This document shows, one piece after another, positions 56,825-64,000 of a stretch of DNA of 64,000 nt. Both the position numbers and the translations under genes were made by a program. The notes below the pieces were generated by a model, which did no database searches, was not told where the DNA came from, and saw only the letters and a list, made by a program, of their open reading frames with translations. The first letter of the stretch is position 1. The number at the start of each line of letters is the position of its first letter. This stretch comes from Phascolarctos cinereus (taxonomy: Eukaryota > Chordata > Mammalia > Diprotodontia > Phascolarctidae). The stretch covers positions 434,001 to 498,000 of the forward strand of contig NW_018344337.1 in the NCBI RefSeq assembly GCF_002099425.1. The letters run 5' to 3'.

Positions 56825-56993
56825 GTGTGCATATTTTTAAGCTCTTTAGGCATAGTTCCAAATTGTTCTCCCAAATGGTTGGATCATTTCACAACTCCAC
56901 CAACAATGCATTAGTGTTCCGATTTTCCCATGTCTTCTCCAACATTTATCATTTTCCTGTTTTGTCATGTTGGCAAATCTGATAGGTGTGATG
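56825..56993 (-). mobile_element. 5'-truncated L1 (right part, after HAL1)
   Basis: 'aggcatagttccaaattgtt' and 'accaacaatgcattagtgtt' continue ORF2 from 53759. The truncated 5' edge at about 56993 meets the second copy of the target duplication. Confidence 0.9.
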
Positions 56994-57344
56994 TTGGCCA
57001 ATACTTTTTAAGAAATTGTTTTCTTCAGGAATTTTTTGTACCTCTTTTTCTGTTTTTGGTGCTTCCTTTATGAAGCTGTTGACTCTTTTTTAAACGATTT
57101 TCTTTCATGAATAGTTTCTTTCCCAAATTTCATCCACCTCACTTATTTGATTTTTTAAAATCTTTCTTGAGCTTTTCCAGGAGTTCTTTTGGGGCCTGAA
57201 AATAATTCACATTTATCTTTGAGGCTATGCATATAGGAGTTTTGACACTGTTGTCCTCTTCTGAGTTTGTGTTTTGATCTTCCCTGTCACCATAATAATT
57301 TTTAGGATAAAGTCATTTTTTTGTTTTTGCTCATTCTTCTTTTA

Positions 57345-59083
57345 AAAAATTAATAAGTTTATTAATTTTTAGTTCTCAACATTCATTTCCTTAAGCTTTT
57401 GAGTTTTAAATCATCTCCCCCTCCATCGTCTTCCCCTTGCCCAAGATAGCATGCAATCAAATATAGGCTCTACATATATATTCATTATACTTCTTTTCAC
57501 ATTAGTCATATTTTAAAGAAGTATTAGAACCAATGGAAGGAACTACGAAAAAGAAGGAACAAAACAACAAAAGAAAAAAAAGAGATCAAATAGTATGCTT
57601 CAATCTGCATTCATACTACATAGTTCTTTCTCTTGATGTAAACAACATTTTCCATCATGTGTCTCTTAGAATTGTCTTAGATCCTTGCACTGCTGAGGGG
57701 AGTCAACTCTATGAAAGTTAGTCATCACAACAATGTTGTTGCTACGTACAGTGTTCTCTTAGTTTTGCTCACTTCATTCAGTATTAGTTCACATAAATCT
57801 TTCTAGGTTTTTCTGAAGTCCTCCTGCTCATCATTTCTTATAGCACAGTAGTATTCCATTACATTCATATACCACAGCTTGTTCAGATATTCCCCAATTG
57901 ATTGGCAGCCCCTCAATTTCTAATTCTTTGCCACCACAAAAAGAACTGCTATAAATATTTTTGTACATATAGGCCTTTTCCCATTTGTATGATTTCTTTG
58001 GTATACAGACCTAGAAGTAGTATTTCTAGGTCAAATGGTACATATGTTTTGAGAGCCCTTTGAGTATAGTTCCTAATTGCTCTCCAGTATGGTTGGATCA
58101 GTTCACAACTTCACCAACAATGTATTAGTGTTCCAATTTTCGCACATCTTCTCTAGCATTTATCATTTTCCTCTTTTCTCTTGTTGGCCAATCTGATAGG
58201 TGTGATGTGGTAACACAGAGTCATTTTGATTTGCATTTCTCTAATCAATAGTGATTTAGAGCATTTTTTCATATGAGTATAGATAGCTTTAATTTCTTCA
58301 TCTGAAAACTGCTTTTTCATATCCTTTGAGCATTTATCAATTGGGGAATAACTTGTATTCTTATAAATTTGACTTAGTCCTCTGTATATTTTAGAAATGA
58401 GGCCCTTATCAGAGACATTGGTTGTAACAATTGTTTCCCAGCTTTCTGCTTCCTTTCTAATCTTGGTTGCTTTGGCTTTATTGGGTGCAAAAACTTTTCA
58501 ATTTAATGTAATCAAAATCATCCATTTTGTATTTCATAGTATTCTCTGTCTCTTGTTTGGCCATAAATTCTTCCCTTTCCATACATCTGACAGGTAAACT
58601 ATTTCTCGCTATCCTAGTTTGCTTGTAGCATTAGCCTTTATATCTAAACCATATACCCATTTTCACTTTTTCTTAGTATAGGTTATGACGTGTGGGCCTA
58701 TGTCTAGCTTTTGCCATACTAGTTTGCAGTTTTCCCAGAAGTTTTTATTAAATACTGAGTTCTTATCTCAGAAACTCAAGTCTTTGGATTTATCAAACAG
58801 TAGATTGCTATAGTCATTGACTGCTGTGCCTTGTGTACCTAACTGATCCATCACTCTATTTCTTAGCCAGTACCAAGTAGTTTTGATGATTACTGCTTTA
58901 TAGTACAATTTAAGATGTGGTATGACTAGGCCACCTTCCCTTGCTTTTCTTTTTATTAATTCCTTTGATATGGTCTTTTTGTTTGGGTTTATCTTGGCAG
59001 GTAGACTCCCAAATATTTTATATAGTCTACAGTTATTTTAAATGTAATTCCTATTTGTGTCTCTTACTGAGCTACTTCAAGTA
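57345..59083 (-). mobile_element. 5'-truncated L1 (3'UTR to ORF2 thumb)
   Basis: 3' end at the left, abutting the outer L1 ORF1 start. ORF2 carboxy-terminal half follows up to the 'KYLGVYLP' segment (reverse, about 58990-59040). The right edge abuts L1 copy 2 in opposite orientation. Confidence 0.88.
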
Positions 59084-59095
59084 TAAAAAAAAAAT

Positions 59096-59320
59096 TACAC
59101 CGAAGAAAACAAGTCCCTAAAAAACACAATTGGCCAAATGAAGAAGGAGGGACAAAAACTAACAGAAGAATACACTGAAGAAAACAAGTCCCTAAAAAAC
59201 ACAATTGGCCAATTGAAGAAGGAAGTGCAAAAACTAACAGAAGAGTATACTGAAGGAAACAAGTCCCTGAAAAACACAAATGGCCAGTTGAAAAAGGAAG
59301 TACAAAAACTAACAGAAGAA
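59096..59320 (+). repeat. Three tandem 75-bp units in the L1 ORF1 coiled coil
   Basis: Units start at 59096, 59171 and 59246 (tacaccgaag, tacactgaag, tatactgaag). Each encodes 25 residues. L1 copy 1 has a single unit, starting at 21743. Confidence 0.97.
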
Positions 59321-59985
59321 AACAATCTGTTAAAAACTAGAATTGGACAAATGGAAACTAATGTCTGTATGAGAGAGCGAGAATCAGTCAAACAGAAACA
59401 AAAGAATGAAAAAATACATGAAAACATAAAATACCTCATCAGTAAAACAACTGACCTTGAAAATCGACTCAGGAGAGACAATTTAAAAATTATTGGACTA
59501 CCTGAAAATCATGATGAAAAAAGAGCCTGGACAGTATCTTTCAGGAAATCATAAAGGAAAACTGCCCAGAAGTCCTAGAACCAGAAGGGAAAATAACCAT
59601 AGAAAGAATCCACTGACCACCTGAAAGAGATCCCAAATTGACAACGCCAAGAAATATAATAGCAAAATTCCAAAATTACCAGATGAAAGAGAAGGTGCTG
59701 CAAGCAGCCAGAAAGAAACAATTTAAATATCATGGAACCACAGTCAGGATTACACAGGACCTTGCAGCTTCTACATTAAAAGACCGCAGGGCATGGAACA
59801 TGATATTTAAGGCAAAGGAGCTTGGAATGCAGCCAAGGATCAATTACCCAGCAAAAATGAGCATCATTTTTCAAGGGAGGAGGTGGATATTCAATGAAAT
59901 AGGAGACTTCCAAACTTTCCTGATAAAAAGACCAGAGCTCAACAAAAAATTTGATCTTCAAGTACAGGACTCAAGAAGGACTTAA
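59096..59985 (+). pseudogene. L1 ORF1 of copy 2, 5'-truncated, frameshifted
   Basis: Opens with three tandem 25-residue coiled-coil units (YTEENKSLKNTIGQ / MKKEGQKLTEE type). Then follow the shared LTEENNLLKTRIGQME segment, TTDLENRLRRDNLKIIGLPE (about 59445-59505), and the carboxy-terminal domain 59638-59985 (AARKKQFKYHGTTVRITQD). One A is missing near 59518 relative to copy 1, shifting the frame. The amino terminus is absent. Confidence 0.9.
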
Positions 59986-60603
59986 AAAGGTAAATGGGAC
60001 AGAAGGATACAATATGTTGTTAATGGGGGGGGCTGTTTAAACCCCTACAAGGGAATATGAGACTTGCAACCCTTGAGAACTGTATTGTTATTACACCTTG
60101 TTAAAGGAGTATACATAAAGAGGGTGGATATTAGTTGACTTTGATGTAATGATAAAAAAAATCTAATCAAGTGGGTTAAATGGATCCAAATAAGTGGATC
60201 AATCTGATCTTAGAAAATGTACTGAGAAAGGAGGAGGCAGACAAGGGTAAATTACATTACAGGAAAAGACACAAAATCCTATTACAGCAGAGGGAAAGAA
60301 GAGGGGGGAGCATTGTTTGAACCTTACTCTCATCAGATTTGGCTCAAGAAGGGCATAATAATCAGTTAGGTATAGAAATCTAACTTGCCCTATAGGCAGT
60401 AGGAGGGAAAAGGGAAAGAAAAGGAGGGGAAAGAAAAGGGAGGGGGGAAAGAAGGGAGGGAAGAAGCAGTAAGACTAAAGGGGAAGAAAAGGGAAAGGGA
60501 TAATAAAAGGGGGAAGGGACTGAAGGAGGCGGTGGTCAAAAGCAAAACACTAGTGAAGGGGGAAAGGAAAAAGGAGAAAGAAAAGCATAAATGGGGGGAA
60601 GGG

Positions 60604-63600
60604 ATGGAGAAAAAGACAGAGATAGTAATCATAACTGTGAATGTGAATGGGATGAACTCTCCCATAAAATGGAAAATGGATTGCAGAATGGATTAAAAAC
60701 CATAATCCTACAAATATGTTGTTTACAGGAAACACATTTGAAAAAGAGTGACACATACAGGGGAAAGGTAAAAGGCTGGAGCAGAATATATAATATGTCA
60801 GCTGAAGTAAAAAAAGCAGGGGTAGCAATCCTGATCTCAGACAAAGCAAAAGCAAAAATAGATCTAATCAAAAGAGATAAGGAAGGAAACTACATCCTGC
60901 TAAAAGGCACCATAGACAATGAAGTAATATCATTACTAAACATATATGCACCAAATGGTATAGCATCCAAATTCTTACAGGAGAAGTTCAGGGAGTTACA
61001 GGAAGAAATAGACAGCAAAACTATACTAGTGGGGGACCTGAACCTCCCCCTCTCAGCACTAGATAAGTCTAACCACAAAATAAACAAGAAAGAAGTTAAG
61101 GAGGTGAATAGAACATTAGAAAAGTTAGGTATGATAGACCTCTGGAGAAAACTGAATGGGGATAGAAAGGAATATATTTTTCTCGCAGTACATGGCACAT
61201 ACACAAAAATTGACCATGTACTAGGGCATAAAAACCTCACAATCCAATGCAGAAAGGCAGAAATATTAAATGCATCCTTTTCAGATCATGATGCAATAAA
61301 AATTATATGTAATAAAGGGCCATGGAAAGATAGACTAAAAAATAATTGGAAACTAAATAATCTAATCCTAAAAAATGATTGGGTCAAACAACAAATCATA
61401 GAAACAATAATTTCATTCAAGAGAATGACAATAATGAGACAACATACCAAAACCTATGGGATGCAGTGAAAGCAGTTCTTAGGGGAAGTTTTATATCTCT
61501 AAATGCTTACATAAATAAAATAGAAAAAGAGGAGATTAATGAATTGGGCATACAACTAAAAAAACTAGAAAAAGAACAATTAAAAATCCTCAACTAAACA
61601 CCAAATTAGAAATATTGAAAACCAAAGGAAAAATTAATAAAATTGAAATTAAGAAAACTATTGAACTAATAAATAAAACTAAGAGCTGGTTTTATGAAAA
61701 AACAATAAAATAGATAAGCCTTTGGTTAATTTAATTAAAAAAAGAAAGAAGAAAACCAAATTACTAGTATCAAGAATGAAAAGGGGAAGCTACCACCAAG
61801 GAAGAGGAAATTAAAACAATAATTAGGAATTATTTTGCCCAACTATATGCCAACAAATTTGACAATCTTAGTGAAATGGATACATATTTACAAAAATATA
61901 AATTGCCCAGATTAACGAAGAGGAAGTAAAATACTTAAATAACCCCATCTCAGAAAAAGAAATTGAACAAGCCATTGATGAACTCCCTAGGAAAAAATCT
62001 CCAGGGCCAGATGGATTTACATGCGAATTCTATCAAACATTTAAAGAACAATTAATTCCAATACTATATAGACTATTTGGGAAAATAGGTGAAGAAGGAG
62101 TCTTACCAAATTCTTTTTATGATACAAATATGGTGTTGATACCTAAACCAGGAAGAGTCAAAATAGAGAAAGAAAATTATAGACCAATTTCTCTAATGAA
62201 TATAGATGCAAAAATTTTAAACAAAATACTAGCAAGTAGATTGCAGCAACTTATCACAAGAATAATACACTATGACCAGGTAGGATTTATACCAGGAATG
62301 CAGGGTTGGTTCAATATTAGGAAAACTATCAGCATCATTGAGCATATCAACAACAAAACCAACAGAAACCACATGATCATCTCAATAGATGCAGAAAAAG
62401 CTTTTGATAAAATACAACACCCATTCCTATTAAAAACACTAGAAAGCATAGGTATAAATGGAGTCTTCCTTAAAATAATAAATAGCATTATCTAAAACCT
62501 TCAGCAAGCATTATATGTAATGGGGACAGGCTAGAAGCATTTCCAATAAGATCGGGGTGAAACAAGGATGTCCATTATCACCACTGTTATTCAATATTGT
62601 ACTGGAAACCTTAGCTTTAGCAATAAGAGAAGAAAAAGAAATTGAAGGCATTAGAATAGGCAAAGAAGAAACAAAGCTATCACTCTTTGCAGATGACATG
62701 ATGATATACTTAGAGAATCCTAGAGAATCAAGTAAAAAACTACTTGAAATAATAAACAACTTTAGCAAAGTTGCAGGCTATAAAATAAACCCACATAAAT
62801 CATCAGCATTTCTATATATTACCAACAAAGCCCAACAGCAAGAGATAAGAGAAATTCCATTTAAACTTACTGTAGATAGTATAATATATTTGGGAGTCTA
62901 CCTCCGAAACAAACCCAGGAACTCTATGAACACAATTACAAAACACTTTTCACACAAATAAAATCAGATCTAAATAATTGGAAAAACATCAGTTGCTCAT
63001 GGGTAGGCCGAGCTAATATAAAAAATGACAATCCTACCTAAGCTAATTTACTTATTCAGTGCCATACCAATCAAACTACCAAAATTATTTTATAGAGTTA
63101 GAAAAAATAATAACAAGATTCATTTGGAAAAACAAAAGGTCCAGAATATCAAAGGAACTAATGAAAAGAAATGCAGGGGAAGGTGGCCTAGCAATTCCAG
63201 ATCTTAAATTGTATTATAAAGCAGCAATCATCAAAACTGCTTGGTACTGGCTAAGAAATAGGGAGGTGGATCAGTGGAATAGGTTAAATATGCAAGACAC
63301 AGTAGTCAATGACTATAGTAATCTATTATTTGATAAACCCAAAGACCCCAGCTTCTGGGATAAGAACCCACTCTTTGAAAAAAACTGCTGGGAAAACTGG
63401 AAAAGAGTATGGCAGAAACTAGGCATAGACCCAAATCTCACACCATATACCAAAATAAAGTCAAAATGGGTTCAGGACTTAGATATAAAGGCTGATACCA
63501 TAAGTAAACTGGGAGAACAAGGAATAGTTTACCTATCAGATCTATGGAGAACAGAAGAATTCATGACCAAACAGGAGATAGAGAACATTATGAAAAGCAA

Positions 63601-64000
63601 AATGGATAATTTTGATTACATTAAATTGAAAAGTTTTTGCACAAACAAAGCCAATGCAACTAAGATTAGAAGGAAGGTAGAAAATTGGGAAAGAATTTTT
63701 ACAACCAGTCTCTCTGATAAAGGCCTCATTTCTAAAATATATAGAGAATTAAGACAAATTTATAAGAACACAAGCCATTCCCCAATTGATAAATGGTCAA
63801 AGGATATGAACAGACAGTTCTCAGATGAAGAAATTAAAGCCATCTATAGTCATATGAAAAAATGCTCTAAATCGTTATTGATTAGAGAAATGCAAATCAA
63901 AACAACTCTGAGGTACCACATCACACCTATCAGATTGGCCAACATGACAAAACAGGAAAATGATAAATGTTGGAGAAGATGTGGGAAAATTGGAACACTA
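60604..64000 (+). pseudogene. L1 ORF2 of copy 2, partial at window end
   Basis: Start ATGGAGAAAAAGACAGAG. An extra A near 60675 shifts the frame soon after NVNGMNSP. Downstream the endonuclease region is open from 60680 to 61469 (QETH near 60730, then DKAKAKIDLI, GDLNLPLS, YTKIDHVLGHK, SFSDHDA), i.e. the AP-endonuclease catalytic motifs are legible. The RT domain shows [20 protein letters not shown] (about 62173-62232), [10 protein letters not shown] (about 62565) and FADD at 62686-62697. The first two Cys of the C-x3-C-x7-H-x4-C motif are at 63968-63982 and in frame, whereas copy 1 has a one-base loss there. Confidence 0.92.

Larger units (their letters stand above)
59084..64000 (+). mobile_element. 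L1 copy 2, 5'-truncated in ORF1, runs off the window
   Basis: Starts within the ORF1 coiled coil after an A-run (59085-59094). It includes the rest of ORF1, the inter-ORF region (59986-60603) and ORF2 from 60604 to the window end in the Cys-rich segment. Sequence is nearly the same as copy 1 from 21743 on, apart from scattered changes, small indels, the coiled-coil repeat number and the SINE in copy 1. Frameshifts occur in both ORFs. Confidence 0.95.

Noticed and set aside
59096-59320. Tandem repeat as a possible CRISPR-like array or satellite
   Set aside because: Units are contiguous, in frame, have no spacers and encode a coiled coil shared with ORF1 of other L1s.
60591-61469. 292-codon open frame, longest in the window
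   Set aside because: It is L1 ORF2 endonuclease sequence (copy 2) read through after a frameshift, and the ATG at 60591 lies upstream of the true ORF2 start in a different frame. Not a host gene.
57345-64000. Minus L1 at 57345-59083 and plus copy 2 as a single inverted insertion
   Set aside because: The minus part has its own 3' end at the left and is more diverged than copy 2. The junction at 59083 looks like two independent elements.

Overview
The window is repeat-dense, AT-rich vertebrate nuclear DNA, best read as marsupial. The evidence is a set of repeats typical of metatherian genomes: a short tRNA-derived SINE beginning GGGGCAGCTAGGTGG, longer MAR1-type CORE-SINEs, THER1/MIR-type SINEs, old L2 copies, and a large, still fairly young L1 population with its ORF2-less relative HAL1. 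Species cannot be resolved from sequence alone. There are no bacterial genes, CRISPR arrays or operons.

Host content is small. One 78-bp, phase-0 exon on the + strand (32265-32342) has clean splice sites and encodes a peptide (EKHKQQLEDMRKAGHE...) that I recognise as part of the coiled coil of CCDC91, the GGA-binding trans-Golgi protein. Nearly all the remaining sequence would then be intron of that gene. A second host-derived item is a processed pseudogene of GNPNAT1 (33664-34247), fused directly to an L1 3' end.

Layout. 1-3470: HAL1-like element split by a 0.9-kb insertion. 3.5-6.8 kb: old SINEs, an L2 end and one LTR. 6.9-13.3 kb: pile-up of L1 ORF1 and 5'UTR pieces, mostly minus strand. 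13.3-20.7 kb: quieter intron with L2, SINEs and L1 pieces. 20694-27425: full-length plus-strand L1 (copy 1) with target-site duplications, carrying a SINE inside ORF2. 27.4-32.2 kb: mostly unassigned intron with L2 ends, a hAT-like MITE and a solo LTR. 32.2-35.0 kb: exon, MAR1s and the GNPNAT1/L1 chimera. 35.1-38.4 kb: old L1 ORF2 broken by SINEs and a composite block that includes a LTR inside a MAR1. 38.6-43.3 kb: nested SINEs and a twin-priming-like L1. 43.3-46.8 kb: ancient minus-strand L1. 46.8-57.3 kb: one minus-strand L1 containing a micro-inversion with a perfect hairpin, an internally deleted L1, and a second L1 that itself holds a HAL1. 57.3-59.1 kb: another minus L1 3' part. 59.1-64.0 kb: plus-strand L1 (copy 2), near-identical to copy 1 and running off the window.

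The main interest is structural: nested insertions can be ordered in time by their target-site duplications, copy 2 preserves the empty site of a SINE that is filled in copy 1, and the ORF1 coiled coil differs by a 75-bp unit between the two L1s. All family names come from memory of consensus sequences and were not searched.
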